This document shows positions 52,029-62,057 of a stretch of DNA of 64,000 bases, piece after piece. Position 1 is the stretch's first letter, and every line of letters begins with the position of its first letter. The notes beneath the pieces were generated by a model, which saw only the letters and a list, made by a program, of their open reading frames with translations, was not told the DNA's origin and did no database searches. This DNA is from Comamonadaceae bacterium (GTDB lineage: Bacteria; Pseudomonadota; Gammaproteobacteria; Burkholderiales; Burkholderiaceae_C): NCBI GenBank assembly GCA_015999985.1, contig JAECRA010000001.1, positions 58,573 to 122,572 of the forward strand. The letters are read 5' to 3'. Position numbers and translations under genes: made by a program.

Positions 52029-54251
52029 TCAAGCCTTGCCGCTTTTGACCTTCTGCCGCCAGGCGTGCAGCAGCGGCTCTGTATAACCGCTAGGTTGTTC
52101 CACACCTTTGAACACCAAGTCGCAAGCCGCCTTGAAAGCCGCTGATTTCTTGAAGTTGCCATCCATGGGCCGGTAAAGGCGGTCGCCAGCGTTCTGCTTG
52201 TCCACGAGGGCAGCCATGCGTTCCATGGTGGCTTTCACCTGGGTCTTGGTCACGACACCATGCAGCAGCCAGTTGGCCATGTGCTGGCTGGAAATGCGCA
52301 GCGTCGCGCGGTCTTCCATCAAGCCGATGTTGTGAATGTCCGGCACCTTGGAGCAGCCCACGCCCTGGTCCACCCAGCGCACCACATAACCCAGGATCCC
52401 CTGTGCGTTGTTGTCCAGCTCCTGCTGGCGTTCTTCAGGTGTCCACTTGGCCTCAGGCGCCACCGGAATGGTCAGCAGGCCGGTCAGCAACTCGTCGCGC
52501 AGCGCTTTCGTGTCGGCCTGTGCCAGCTCGTTTTCAAGCTGCTTTTGCACATCACTCACCAGCACCTGGTGGTAGTGCATGGAGTGCAGCGCGGCGCCGG
52601 TAGGGTTGGGCACCCAGGCGGTATTGGCGCCTGCCTTGGGGTGGCCGATCTTCTGCTTCATCATCTCTGACATCAGATCGGGTGCAGCCCACATGCCTTT
52701 GCCGATCTGAGCCTTGCCGCGCAAGCCGCAGGCTAGGCCCACCAGCACGTTGTTGCGCTCATAGGCCTGAATCCAGGCGCTGGTCTTCATGTCCCCTTTG
52801 CGGTAGACCGGTCCCGCTTGCATGCAGCTGTGCATTTCGTCGCCGGTGCGGTCCAAAAAGCCCGTGTTGATGAACGCTACGCGCGCCTTGGCAGCTTCAA
52901 TGCAGGCCTTCAGGTTGACGCTGGTGCGGCGCTCTTCGTCCATGATGCCCAGCTTGACGGTATTCGCACGCAGGCCCAGCACTTTTTCCACACGGCCAAA
53001 CAGCTCGCTGGCAAAGCCCACTTCCGCAGGGCCGTGCATTTTGGGCTTCACGATATAGACACTGCCGGTGCGGGAGTTGCGGATACCGTTGGCGCCCTTG
53101 CCTTGCAGGTCGTGCATGGCAATCGCCGTGGTCACGGCGGCGTCCATGATGCCTTCAGGAATCTCCTTCCATTGGCCCGCAGAGTCCTTCCACTGGATGG
53201 CCGGGTTGGTCATCAGGTGGCCCACGTTGCGCACGAACATCAGCGAACGGCCATGCAGCGTGACTTCGCCTTTGCCGTTGGCTGCCGTGTAGACGCGGTC
53301 TGGATTCAGGCCCCGCGTGAGGGTTTGGCTGCCTTTCTTGAAGGACTCGGTCAGCGTGCCGTTCAAGATGCCCAGCCAATTGCGGTAGCCCAGCACCTTG
53401 TCCTGCGCATCGACTGCAGCCACGGAATCTTCAAGGTCGAGAATGGTCGAGACAGCCGCTTCGACCACCAGGTCGCTCAGGCCGGCCGGATCGTTCTTGC
53501 CGATGGCTGATTTGTGATCAATGCGAATATCCAGGTGCAAGCCGTTGTGCACCAGCAAGATGGAAGCAGGCGCCTTGGCCTCGCCCTGATAGCCCAGGAA
53601 CTGACTGTTGTCAGCCAGTTTGCTGCTTTTGCCGCCCTTGAGCTTCACAACCAGTTCGCCGTCTTTCACGACATAGCCGGTGGAATCAATGTGTGAGCCT
53701 CTTTTCAGCGGCGCAGTGCGGTCCAGCACGTGGCGCGCCCATTCAATCACCTTGGCGCCCCGCCGTGCGTTGTATTTGACACCTTTCTCAAGGCCCTTGG
53801 TCTGCGCGATCACGTCGGTGCCGTACAGCGCGTCGTACAGACTGCTCCAGCGTGCGTTGGCAGCGTTGAGCGCGTAGCGGGCATTGAGAATGGGCACCAC
53901 CAGTTGGGGGCCGGCTTGCACCGCCAGTTCGTCATCCACGTTGCTGGTAGTGATCTGCACCTTGCCAGGCTCTGGCACCAGATAGCCAATGCCTTGCAGG
54001 AAAGAGCGGTAGGCAAGCATGTCCTTGATGGGGCCTGGATTGGCGCTGTGCCAGGTATCCAGTTCCTTTTGCAGCCGGTCTCGCTCGGCCAGCAGGGCGG
54101 CATTCTTGGGCGCCAGGTCGGTCACCAGCGCAGAAAAACCTTGCCAGAAATCGCCCTGAGAGACACCTACCCCAGGCAGTACCTCTTGATTGACGAAGTC
54201 ATAAAGCTCGGTAGCAACTTGCAGGTCGTGGATCTTGGTGCGTGAAGTCAT
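52029..54251 (-). CDS. glcB: Malate synthase G
   Basis: A 740-aa glyoxylate-cycle enzyme joining glyoxylate and acetyl-CoA to malate. It is the long G-type (about 725 aa). Features: [20 protein letters not shown], the RGLNPDR region, [20 protein letters not shown], and the late block [20 protein letters not shown]. No aceA (isocitrate lyase) is nearby, so glyoxylate may come from glycolate or purine breakdown. It is divergent from a LysR gene at 54402, which may regulate it; the 150 bp between them are AT-rich. Confidence 0.97.
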   Translation of the reverse strand: MTSRTKIHDLQVATELYDFVNQEVLPGVGVSQGDFWQGFSALVTDLAPKNAALLAERDRLQKELDTWHSANPGPIKDMLAYRSFLQGIGYLVPEPGKVQITTSNVDDELAVQAGPQLVVPILNARYALNAANARWSSLYDALYGTDVIAQTKGLEKGVKYNARRGAKVIEWARHVLDRTAPLKRGSHIDSTGYVVKDGELVVKLKGGKSSKLADNSQFLGYQGEAKAPASILLVHNGLHLDIRIDHKSAIGKNDPAGLSDLVVEAAVSTILDLEDSVAAVDAQDKVLGYRNWLGILNGTLTESFKKGSQTLTRGLNPDRVYTAANGKGEVTLHGRSLMFVRNVGHLMTNPAIQWKDSAGQWKEIPEGIMDAAVTTAIAMHDLQGKGANGIRNSRTGSVYIVKPKMHGPAEVGFASELFGRVEKVLGLRANTVKLGIMDEERRTSVNLKACIEAAKARVAFINTGFLDRTGDEMHSCMQAGPVYRKGDMKTSAWIQAYERNNVLVGLACGLRGKAQIGKGMWAAPDLMSEMMKQKIGHPKAGANTAWVPNPTGAALHSMHYHQVLVSDVQKQLENELAQADTKALRDELLTGLLTIPVAPEAKWTPEERQQELDNNAQGILGYVVRWVDQGVGCSKVPDIHNIGLMEDRATLRISSQHMANWLLHGVVTKTQVKATMERMAALVDKQNAGDRLYRPMDGNFKKSAAFKAACDLVFKGVEQPSGYTEPLLHAWRQKVKSGKA

Positions 54252-54401
54252 GCTGAATCAATCAATAGGTGAAGAAGAGTTGAAGCAACTCTCTAGAGGA
54301 TCCTAAATATATTCGATTTGTTTTCAGCACAAAAGACCTATAAAAATAGAAAAACCTTTAACTAAAACGCAAAGATAAACAAAGGTCTGCATAATTTCCC
54401 C

Positions 54402-55322
54402 ATGGACAAGCTCAAGGCTTTTGAAACCTTCGTCTCGGCGGCTACGCGCGGGAGCCTCAGCGCTGCGGCGCGGGCCGAAGGCGTGGCGCCAGCCGTCATC
54501 AGCAGGCGGCTGGACGCGCTGGAGGAACATCTGGGCGTGAAGCTGCTGGTGCGCACCACCCGGCGGATCGCGCTCACCCATGAAGGCGCGGCCTTCCTGG
54601 ACGATTGCCAGCGCATCGTGGCCGAAGTCGCTGGGGCAGAAGCCAGCGTGTCCGCCGGCGGGCTTCAAGCCAGTGGGCATTTGCGCATCACCGCGCCCGC
54701 GGGATTTGGGAGACGGCACGTGGCGCCCCTGGTGCCGGAGTTCTACGCCCAGCACCCGCGCCTGCGCATATCCCTGAATCTTTCTGACCGCGTGATCGAC
54801 CTGGCGGGCGAAGGCTACGACTGCGCAGTGCGCGTGGGCGACCTGCCGGATTCCTCGCTCATCAGTGTGCGGCTGGCTGACAACCGCCGTGTATGCGTAG
54901 CGACACCGGACTACCTCTTGCGCCATGGCACGCCCCTGCACCCCAGAGAACTGGCTCAGCACCATTGCCTGGTGCTTTCCAGCGATGCGTCCCAGACCCG
55001 CGGGTGGGCCTTCAGCGATCAGGGCGTAGTCACGCACCTGCGCCCAGATGGCCCGCTGGACTGCTCAGACGGCCAGGTCTTGCATGACTGGTGCCTGGCA
55101 GGCCACGGTATTGCCTGGCGCAGCATCTGGGAAGTCGAGCAGGACATTGCCAGTGGGCGGCTGCAGCCTGTGCTGGAGGCCTTTGCCGCTCTGCCCAATG
55201 GCATCTACGCCATCTTGCCGCACCCTACCAAGCACTTGCCATTGCGTGTGCGGCTTTGGGTAGACTTCCTGAAAGTACGGTACGGCGACCCCACCTTCTG
55301 GGCCGGCCGATCTCCTGCCTGA
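54402..55322 (+). CDS. LysR-family transcriptional regulator
   Basis: A 306-aa LTTR. HTH: LKAFETFVSAATRGSLSAAA then RAEGVAPAVISRRLDALEEH, the usual LysR pattern. The effector domain is of the CrgA/aromatic-type (about residues 90-290), including RVGDLPDSSLISVRLADNRR. It is divergent from glcB, 150 bp away, and likely regulates it and itself. The gap has AT-rich stretches but no perfect palindrome. Ligand unknown. Confidence 0.88.
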   Translation: MDKLKAFETFVSAATRGSLSAAARAEGVAPAVISRRLDALEEHLGVKLLVRTTRRIALTHEGAAFLDDCQRIVAEVAGAEASVSAGGLQASGHLRITAPAGFGRRHVAPLVPEFYAQHPRLRISLNLSDRVIDLAGEGYDCAVRVGDLPDSSLISVRLADNRRVCVATPDYLLRHGTPLHPRELAQHHCLVLSSDASQTRGWAFSDQGVVTHLRPDGPLDCSDGQVLHDWCLAGHGIAWRSIWEVEQDIASGRLQPVLEAFAALPNGIYAILPHPTKHLPLRVRLWVDFLKVRYGDPTFWAGRSPA

Positions 55323-55376
55323 GCCAGGCTGCGGCACAAGGGGCTTGTCCGTTTCAACTTTTCTACCTTAATTTCA

Positions 55377-55826
55377 ATGACCGAGGCTTGGCTTGCTTTC
55401 TTCCATATCAGCGCCTTTCTGGGCTGGATCGTCTTCGCCTCCAGCCAGGCGGCGCTCTGCCGTGTGGAATGGGTCAATGCGGCAGTGGTGCAAAGGTTGG
55501 CTCGTCTGGACAAGATTTTGTGGGTTGCCACCGCCGCAGTGTTTTGCTCAGGGCTGGCAAGAATTTTCTGGGGTGCGAAGGGCGCGGCCTGGTACTGGGG
55601 CAACCCTCTTCTCCATCTGAAGCTCACGCTGTTGGTGGTGGTGGTCGTGCTCATGATCGGTTCCACCAGACGCTTTGCACGTTGGCAGCAAGCCTTGGCT
55701 TCATCAGGGCAGCTACCACCCGCGATTGAGCTCAGTGGCGTCCGGCGCTTGATCATGATTGAAACGCACCTCGTGGCGCTGATACCGCTGGCCGCCGTTT
55801 TTATGGCGCGTGGTTTTGGCACTTGA
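55377..55826 (+). CDS. DUF2214 membrane protein
   Basis: A 149-aa inner-membrane protein with about four helices: FHISAFLGWIVFASSQAALC, ILWVATAAVFCSGLARIFWG, HLKLTLLVVVVVLMIGSTRR, and a C-terminal one near IETHLVALIPLAAVFMARGF. Family of unknown function, COG3556. It follows the LysR gene, 54 bp later, with no visible terminator, so they may be co-transcribed. Confidence 0.75.
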   Translation: MTEAWLAFFHISAFLGWIVFASSQAALCRVEWVNAAVVQRLARLDKILWVATAAVFCSGLARIFWGAKGAAWYWGNPLLHLKLTLLVVVVVLMIGSTRRFARWQQALASSGQLPPAIELSGVRRLIMIETHLVALIPLAAVFMARGFGT

Positions 55827-55924
55827 ATCGTTCAGTCGTTCTCAGCCCAGAGCGTTCGCCTTCGCCGCTCACCTCCGGGCTTGGCACAATCTGTCATTGA
55901 CGTGAATAAGTGTAGAGTTTCTCG

Positions 55925-57523
55925 ATGTCGAAAATGATGGTTTCTGGTGCGAAGGAAAGCTTGGCACCCCGGGGTGAAGAGGCGCTGGTTCTGAATGATT
56001 TCAGCCTTCCCCTGTTGCTAGGTGCTTTTGGCGCTTGCTGGCTGCTTTTTTTGGCTTGGTGCGCGCTGACGCCGCCTATCGACAATATTGAGCAATTGGT
56101 GTGGATCAGTTCGCTGGAGTGGGGCTATTTCAAACACCCCCCCTTGCCCACCTGGATCCTGGCGGCGGCTTCCATGGTCTTGCCGCAAGGGCCGGCGCTC
56201 ACCTTCACGCTGGGCGCTGTCTTCGTTCTAGGTGCGCATGCCATCTTTTGGGTCTGGCTGCGTGAAGTGCACGGGCCGCGCACGGCCACCATCTTGCTGT
56301 TGGCGTCTCTGTGCATCACCTTCTACAACCAGCGGGTTCACTATTACAACCACAACGTGGTCATGATGCCGCCCATCGCGGTGTGCATTCTCATGATCTG
56401 GCGACTCACCCAGCGTGCCGGTTGGTCCGCCTGGATCGCAATCGGAGTGGCCATGGGGCTGGGCATGCTGGTGAAGTACCAGATGGCGCTCATCGGAATC
56501 GCCATAGGCTTGTGGTGGCTGCGCATGCGCTGGTGGCGTGATCCGATAAATCGTTGGGGCTTGTTGCTGGCCACGGGCATTGCAAGTGCCATCTTCTTGC
56601 CGCATCTCATCTGGCTCATCCACCATGATTGGGCACCTTTGCGTTATGCGGAGACAAGTTCGCTGGGCATGAGCCTGTCCATGTCCGCGCGGATGTCTGA
56701 TTCCACGAGTTGGACGACAGATTGGTTGTTCAATCGCCAGATGCCCGCCTGGATGGTGATGGGCGCCGCCCTGGGTTGGGCAGCGTGGCGCACGAAGAAG
56801 TCCAGACAAGCGGCGTTGGAAGGCCAAGCCAGAATCGTGCACGCACCGGTGACGCCCACATCACCGGGCGCGACCCCTCCTGCGTTCTGGCGCGAGTTCT
56901 CCCTCCTTTGGGGCGTTTTTCCTCTGCTTTTCATGTTGTCCCTGGGCCTGGGGCTGGGTGTTGAAATGCAGAACCACTGGGGTACTGCGTTTGGTTTGTG
57001 GATGTTGCCTGCTGCTTTGGCTTTAGCCCCTTCGTCCTTGAAGTACCTGAATACCCGTTCTGCCGTCCGTGCAGCCTGGGTGGCCTTCGCGTTGATTCAA
57101 GGTTTGATCGTCTTGCAGTTCTGGGCCACCTCTCCGCAGGGCATTGATCGTTTGAAGACCCAGCACTGGCAGCATTTCCCGTCGCAAGCCATGGCTGAAA
57201 GCCTTGCCCCGCAGGCACGCCAAGCATTGGGCGGTCCCATTGACATCATTGCCGGCAGATCCGCCATTGCGGGCTCGCTGGCGCTGCACTTGCCAGAGCA
57301 TCCCAAAGTGCTAATCAACGGAGATCTTGCTACCAGCCCTTGGGTATCGGCCGAAGAGTTGCGAACCGCGCGTGTGGTGGAAGTGTTCCCAGCGCGGGAA
57401 TTACCCGAAGGCGCCCAATGGTTTTCGGGAGGATGGGCATGGCGGGTAGGCGTCTCGCCCCTGGCGCGCTTGCAAGGCAAAGACTTGCCTGCGCAGCCGC
57501 AACCGCAACCGCCTTCCAAGTGA
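55925..57523 (+). CDS. GT39-family glycosyltransferase (ArnT/PMT-like)
   Basis: A 532-aa integral membrane protein with about 10 helices in the first 400 residues and a soluble C-terminal region. Features of the PMT_2/ArnT fold: acidic first-loop residues in PPIDNIEQLVWISSLEWGYF, the HPPLPTWILAAASMV segment, and FYNQRVHYYNHNVVMMPPIA. It uses a polyprenyl-phosphate sugar to modify a periplasmic acceptor. A chbG-type deacetylase follows 17 bp later and a GT2 gene converges on it, so the sugar is likely a deacetylated amino sugar (see findings). Confidence 0.82.
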   Translation: MSKMMVSGAKESLAPRGEEALVLNDFSLPLLLGAFGACWLLFLAWCALTPPIDNIEQLVWISSLEWGYFKHPPLPTWILAAASMVLPQGPALTFTLGAVFVLGAHAIFWVWLREVHGPRTATILLLASLCITFYNQRVHYYNHNVVMMPPIAVCILMIWRLTQRAGWSAWIAIGVAMGLGMLVKYQMALIGIAIGLWWLRMRWWRDPINRWGLLLATGIASAIFLPHLIWLIHHDWAPLRYAETSSLGMSLSMSARMSDSTSWTTDWLFNRQMPAWMVMGAALGWAAWRTKKSRQAALEGQARIVHAPVTPTSPGATPPAFWREFSLLWGVFPLLFMLSLGLGLGVEMQNHWGTAFGLWMLPAALALAPSSLKYLNTRSAVRAAWVAFALIQGLIVLQFWATSPQGIDRLKTQHWQHFPSQAMAESLAPQARQALGGPIDIIAGRSAIAGSLALHLPEHPKVLINGDLATSPWVSAEELRTARVVEVFPARELPEGAQWFSGGWAWRVGVSPLARLQGKDLPAQPQPQPPSK

Positions 57524-57540
57524 CATTGAAGGCACCCTCC

Positions 57541-58404
57541 ATGCAATCAAGCACCTCTCTTTCTCGCCAGGCAGATCAGGTTCCATCTGGCGAGAGGCGC
57601 GTGGTCATGTGCGCCGACGACTACGGCATGAGTGCCGGCGTGTCTGACGCCGTTTTGCAACTGGGCCGTCAAGGCGCCCTCAGTGCGACCAGCGCCATGG
57701 TCCTGTCGCCGCGCTGGCAGGAAGATGCGCAGCGCCTGGCGGAGTTGCGCGGCCTTTTGGACGTCGGCCTGCACCTCGACTGGACCAGCGACTTCGCTCA
57801 GGCTGCGGGCCATGGAAAGGCCTTGGGGGGCGCCATGCGCCGCGCGCTGCTCGGCGGCTTCAATCAGGCGGCGGCCAAGACGGAGATCGAGCGCCAGCTC
57901 GATGCTTTCGAAGCCGCCTGGAAGTCAGCGCCCGACCACATTGATGGGCATCAGCACGTGCAGCAATTTGCGGGTATCCGGCAGGCTCTGCTGGAGGTCG
58001 TTACGCGGCGCTATGGCCCCCAATTTCCCTGGCTTCGGGTCTCGCGCCCGGCAGGCCCGCGCCTTGACTTCAAAAGCAAGGTAATTGCTGCCTTGGGCGC
58101 CAATGCCCTCACCACGGCCTCAAGGCATGCCGGAGTGCCGGTCAGCCCGGTGCTTTCCGGCATTTACGACTTTGACCCTCAAGCGGGGCTTTATGAGAAG
58201 CACATGGCCCAGTGGCTGGCCGACATCCCCGATGGTGCGTTGTTGATGTGTCACCCTTCCACCATGGCCGAATCAGGCGACGAAATCGGACCGGCACGCG
58301 TGCGTGAATGGGCGTTTCTGCAAAGCCCTGCGTTTTCAGATCAGTTGAAAGCAGCCGGTATACGGCTGGTGCGTGGCGCTGCGGTTTTCCAGGAGCTTTT
58401 GTAG
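57541..58404 (+). CDS. ChbG/HpnK (YdjC) family carbohydrate deacetylase
   Basis: A 287-aa deacetylase of the YdjC superfamily. The metal-binding region has VVMCADDYGMSAGVSDAVL (Asp-Asp pair near residues 25-26), a GLHLDWTSD motif, and HIDGHQHVQQF with two metal histidines; MCHPSTMAES supplies the third. These residues match NaxD and HpnK. Start at ATG 57541, 17 bp after the GT39 gene. It probably deacetylates an N-acetyl amino sugar on a lipid carrier before transfer. Confidence 0.85.
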   Translation: MQSSTSLSRQADQVPSGERRVVMCADDYGMSAGVSDAVLQLGRQGALSATSAMVLSPRWQEDAQRLAELRGLLDVGLHLDWTSDFAQAAGHGKALGGAMRRALLGGFNQAAAKTEIERQLDAFEAAWKSAPDHIDGHQHVQQFAGIRQALLEVVTRRYGPQFPWLRVSRPAGPRLDFKSKVIAALGANALTTASRHAGVPVSPVLSGIYDFDPQAGLYEKHMAQWLADIPDGALLMCHPSTMAESGDEIGPARVREWAFLQSPAFSDQLKAAGIRLVRGAAVFQELL

Positions 58405-58407
58405 CGC

Positions 58408-59388
58408 TTACTTGTCCGCGAGCGCTTTATCTTCGCGCAGGCCCTGGCCCCTGTTTTCGGCTACCAAATAGCTCGGGCGTTGTTTGACTTCGTCGTAAAT
58501 TCGCGCCACATACTCTGCGAGCAAACCTATGGCTGTCAACTGCACGCCACCCAGCAACATCAGGCCCACAACGAGCGTGGCATGACCAGGTACGGTGATA
58601 CCCAGCCAGAAATACTCAATCACCACCCATGCCGCGTAACCCAGCGACAGCATGGACAAAAACAAGCCCAGCAAGCCCACCGCGCGCAGCGGCGCGGAAG
58701 AAAACGCCAGCAATCCGGTCACACCAAGGCGCAGTGCGCCCCCCAGGCGAAAACTGCTCTGGCCACTCTCGCGATCCAGGGGCAGATAGTCAATCGCTTT
58801 GGACGGAAAGCCGACCCAGGCGTAGAGACCCTTCATGAACCGGTGGCGTTCTGGCAAAGAATTGAGCGCATGGACCACCTTGCGATCCAGCAGGCGAAAA
58901 TCCCCTGCGCCAGCAGGAATCTTGACGGGATTGCCAAAGTTCACAAGCGAATAAAACAGATTCGCCAGCCGCTTGTGCAAACGGGATTGATCCTCCCGTG
59001 AGCGGCGTACCGCATAGACCACATCGCTGCCTTGGCGCCACTCTTGCAGCATCTCGGCCAGTAATGACACAGGGTGTTGGCCATCCGAATCCATCAAAAT
59101 GGCCACATCTCCCAAAGCGGCGTCCAGGCCAGCGGTCAACGCAGCTTCCTTGCCAAAATTGCGTGAAAGGTCCACCAGGCGCACTTGCGGATGCAGCGCA
59201 CAGAGCTGCCGGGCCACGGCGCCGGTGTCGTCGCGGCTGCCGTCATTGACGATGATGATCTCGACTTTTGGAGACAGGGCATTCAGCGCCGCCAGCACGC
59301 GCTCCGTGACCAATGCCAAGCCGCGCGCCTCGTTATAGGCGGGCATGATGCAGGAAATGCTGGGTGTTGTTTGGTGTCTATCGAACAT
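58408..59388 (-). CDS. GT2-family polyprenyl-phosphate glycosyltransferase (DPM1/ArnC-like)
   Basis: A 326-aa GT2 enzyme. The N-terminal GT-A domain has SCIMPAYNEARGLALVTERV, EIIIVNDGSRDDTG, the DSDGQHPVSL metal block and GAGDFRLLDRKVVH; two C-terminal helices (LGLFLSMLSLGYAAWVVIEY, and LVVGLMLLGGVQLTAIGLLA) anchor it. Start at ATG 59386-59388 (MFDRHQTTP). It converges with the deacetylase gene, 3 bp apart. It would load undecaprenyl phosphate with a hexosamine, feeding the deacetylase and GT39 enzymes. Confidence 0.86.
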   Translation of the reverse strand: MFDRHQTTPSISCIMPAYNEARGLALVTERVLAALNALSPKVEIIIVNDGSRDDTGAVARQLCALHPQVRLVDLSRNFGKEAALTAGLDAALGDVAILMDSDGQHPVSLLAEMLQEWRQGSDVVYAVRRSREDQSRLHKRLANLFYSLVNFGNPVKIPAGAGDFRLLDRKVVHALNSLPERHRFMKGLYAWVGFPSKAIDYLPLDRESGQSSFRLGGALRLGVTGLLAFSSAPLRAVGLLGLFLSMLSLGYAAWVVIEYFWLGITVPGHATLVVGLMLLGGVQLTAIGLLAEYVARIYDEVKQRPSYLVAENRGQGLREDKALADK

Positions 59389-59415
59389 AACTAGGATCAA
59401 GCGAAATGCCACCGG

Positions 59416-59421
59416 TAAAAT
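59416..59421 (+). promoter_or_regulatory. Candidate -10 box very close to argS ATG
   Basis: TAAAAT (59416-59421) ends six bases before the argS ATG. As with leuS, no Shine-Dalgarno is visible, so transcription could begin at or just before the ATG. No good -35 was seen. Confidence 0.35.
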
Positions 59422-59427
59422 CCGGCG

Positions 59428-61101
59428 ATGTCATCCGTCAAGAACGAATTGCTCGCCGCCCTCGCGGCAGAGCTAGAAAAACTGGTCCAGGGAGCAGGTG
59501 CGCAGGCTGCGTTCGAATCTCCCAAGCAGGCTGCACATGGCGATTTTGCCTGCAACTCTGCCATGCAACTGGCCAAACCCCTGAAAATGAACCCGCGTGC
59601 ATTGGGCGAGCAGCTCAAAACTGCGCTGGAAGCCACCCCTGCGTTTGCGCGCTGGGTGGCCGCCATCGAGATCGCGGGGCCCGGGTTTCTGAACCTGCGA
59701 CTTATCCCGGCGGCCAAGCAACAGGTCGTGCGCCAGGTGCTGCAGGAGAGTCAGCAGTACGGCAGGAAGGCTGTGGGGCAGTCGCAGGTGCTGGTTGAAT
59801 TTGTCTCCGCCAACCCTACCGGGCCGCTGCACGTCGGCCATGGTCGGCAAGCGGCCTTGGGCGATGCGATCTGCAACGTGCTTGAAACTCAAGGGCTGCG
59901 CGTGCACCGCGAGTTCTATTACAACGACGCCGGCGTACAGATCGAAACGCTGGCCAATTCTGTGCAATTGCGGGCGCGGGGCTTCAAGCCCGGTGATGCC
60001 GAGTGGCCAGAGGCCGCCTACAACGGCGATTACATCGCCGAAATCGCCGCCGATTTTCTGGCCGGCAAGACCGTCAAGGCCGATGACCGCAGCTTCACCG
60101 CCAGCGGCCAGGTAGAAGACCGCGACAGCATTCGCCAGTTTGCCGTGGCCTATCTCCGCCATGAACAGGACAAGGACTTGCAGGCCTTCCGCCTCAAATT
60201 TGATGAGTACTACCTCGAGTCCAGCCTCTACACCAGTGGCCGCGTCGAGGCCACCGTCAAACGCCTGATCGATGCCGGCAAGACCTACGAGCAAGACGGC
60301 GCCTTGTGGCTCAGGACCACAGACTACGGCGACGACAAAGACCGCGTCATGCGCAAGACCGATGGTGGCTACACCTATTTCGTGCCAGACGTCGCCTACC
60401 ACATCGCAAAATGGGAGCGTGGCTACCACAAGGTCGTCAATATCCAGGGCACCGACCATCACGGCACCATTGCGCGTGTGCGCGCCGGCCTGCAAGCAGC
60501 CGATGTCGGTATCCCGGTGGGTTACCCGGACTATGTGCTGCACACCATGGTTCGCGTGGTCAAAGGCGGGCAGGAAGTGAAGATCAGCAAACGCGCAGGC
60601 AGCTATGTCACCTTGCGTGATCTGATCGAATGGACCAGCGCTGATGCCGTGCGCTTTTTCCTTCTGTCGCGCAAACCAGACACTGAATACACATTTGACA
60701 TCGATCTCGCTATTTCGAAGAACAACGACAACCCGGTTTACTACGTGCAATATGCGCATGCGCGCATCTGCTCCGTGCTGGAAGCCTGGGGTGGCGACAA
60801 GAGCAGTCTGTTGGATGCCGACCTGTCCCCTCTGGACACCCCGGCGGCGCAGGCCTTGATGCTGCAATTGGCCAAGTACCCTGACATGCTGACCTCAGCA
60901 GCCCAGGACTTTGCTCCCCATGACATTACCTTCTACCTGCGCGAATTGGCTGCCAGCTACCATAGCTACTACGACGCCGAGCGCATTCTGGTAGATGATG
61001 AATCTGTCAAAAAAGCCCGGCTTGCCCTGGTCGCCGCCACCGCTCAGGTATTGCACAATGGCCTGTCGGTGTTGGGCGTGTCTGCCCCCACCAAGATGTA
61101 A
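59428..61101 (+). CDS. argS: Arginyl-tRNA synthetase
   Basis: A 557-aa class I synthetase that charges tRNA-Arg and needs the tRNA for activation. N-terminal Add1 domain followed by the catalytic core with [20 protein letters not shown] (HVGH is the HIGH motif) and [14 protein letters not shown]; the KMSKS-like site is [11 protein letters not shown]-terminal anticodon domain has LREL...[11 protein letters not shown]. Length matches. It is followed 14 bp later by the SPOR gene, a usual argS neighbour in betaproteobacteria. Confidence 0.96.
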   Translation: MSSVKNELLAALAAELEKLVQGAGAQAAFESPKQAAHGDFACNSAMQLAKPLKMNPRALGEQLKTALEATPAFARWVAAIEIAGPGFLNLRLIPAAKQQVVRQVLQESQQYGRKAVGQSQVLVEFVSANPTGPLHVGHGRQAALGDAICNVLETQGLRVHREFYYNDAGVQIETLANSVQLRARGFKPGDAEWPEAAYNGDYIAEIAADFLAGKTVKADDRSFTASGQVEDRDSIRQFAVAYLRHEQDKDLQAFRLKFDEYYLESSLYTSGRVEATVKRLIDAGKTYEQDGALWLRTTDYGDDKDRVMRKTDGGYTYFVPDVAYHIAKWERGYHKVVNIQGTDHHGTIARVRAGLQAADVGIPVGYPDYVLHTMVRVVKGGQEVKISKRAGSYVTLRDLIEWTSADAVRFFLLSRKPDTEYTFDIDLAISKNNDNPVYYVQYAHARICSVLEAWGGDKSSLLDADLSPLDTPAAQALMLQLAKYPDMLTSAAQDFAPHDITFYLRELAASYHSYYDAERILVDDESVKKARLALVAATAQVLHNGLSVLGVSAPTKM

Positions 61102-61115
61102 CGGTAATCAGCGAC

Positions 61116-61916
61116 ATGAACCCACATACACAGGAAACTGCGGAGCAAGCTACGTCGGGGAGGTCCATCTCCGATGTCCATCGCCTGCGCGCCTCGCGGG
61201 GGCGGTATCAGTCCGGAGGCACCTTTCTCGGCGTGATCCTTGGTGTCATGGCTGGCTTGGCCGTGGCTCTGGGCGTGGCTATCTACGTCGCGAAAGTACC
61301 GGTTCCTTTCGTCAACAAAGGCTCTACACGCACCAGCGGCCAGGATGCCGCAGAAGCTGAGAAGAACAAGGACTGGGATCCCAACAGTGCACTGCGCGGC
61401 CGCGCTGCCGGTGCTGGTCGTCCGGCGGCTCCTGCAGTCAGCGGTGTCGTGGCCTCTGAACCTGCGCCGCAGGTCATACCCACACCGCAGATTCCCGCTC
61501 CCGCAGTGGTGGCACCCGCACCTGCAGAGGTCAAGCCTCCAACGCGTACCGCCGAGAAACCCGCTGCTGCTGCATCCGCACCGACTCCCCGGGCCCCTGC
61601 CGCCACGCGCGCGCCCTCTGCGGACCCCTTGGGTGATCTGGCCGCAGCCCGTGCAGGAAGCACTTCGCAGGCCGTGGATCCTTTCACCTATTTCGTACAG
61701 GCAGGCGCGTTCCGCAACGATGATGACGCGCAAGCCCAGCGAGCCAGGCTGTCGTTGATGGGTGTCGAATCGCGGGTCACCGAGCGCGAGCAGGCCGGAC
61801 GTACCGTCTACCGTGTGCGTGTGGGCCCGTTCCAGAACAAGGACGCCGCCGATCGCGTCAAAGAGCGGCTGGACGGCAACGGCTTTGACTCTGCTTTGGT
61901 TCGAGTGCAGAAGTAA
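61116..61916 (+). CDS. SPOR-domain cell-division protein (FtsN-like)
   Basis: A 266-aa single-pass protein. A membrane helix at about residues 38-60 (LGVILGVMAGLAVALGVAIY) follows a basic cytoplasmic start. A long Pro/Ala-rich linker is next. A C-terminal SPOR domain (about 188-266) starts DPFTYFVQAGAFRNDDDAQA and ends VRVGPFQNKDAADRVKERLD; it binds denuded peptidoglycan at the septum. Length and layout fit FtsN-type proteins, though no division gene is near. Follows argS. Confidence 0.83.
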   Translation: MNPHTQETAEQATSGRSISDVHRLRASRGRYQSGGTFLGVILGVMAGLAVALGVAIYVAKVPVPFVNKGSTRTSGQDAAEAEKNKDWDPNSALRGRAAGAGRPAAPAVSGVVASEPAPQVIPTPQIPAPAVVAPAPAEVKPPTRTAEKPAAAASAPTPRAPAATRAPSADPLGDLAAARAGSTSQAVDPFTYFVQAGAFRNDDDAQAQRARLSLMGVESRVTEREQAGRTVYRVRVGPFQNKDAADRVKERLDGNGFDSALVRVQK

Positions 61917-62030
61917 AGCCCCCCCCCTGAGGCGCTTACGCGCCTTCCCCCCAGGGGGGGACGCCACTGGCGGCCTGGCAAAGCCAGCTCCGCGGTGGCC
62001 CTTAATGGCCTGCTCCGCGGCCGTTGGATG
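61917..62030. repeat. Intergenic repeat element (GCCCCCCTGAGGCGCT type), copy 2
   Basis: Starting at the SPOR stop, CCCCCCCTGAGGCGCTTACG then CGCC, CCCCCCAGGGGG and, after a short gap, CCAGCTCCGCGG, ATGGCC and CTCCGCGGCC. The same blocks, in the same order, follow kup at 34133-34220. No coding sense. Confidence 0.6.
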
Positions 62031-62057
62031 GGTTCCCCATCTCCTGCGGTGGGAAGA

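Noticed and set aside
59473-60867. A 464-aa minus-strand frame over argS.
   Set aside because: Shadow of argS; no homology and no ribosome-binding site.
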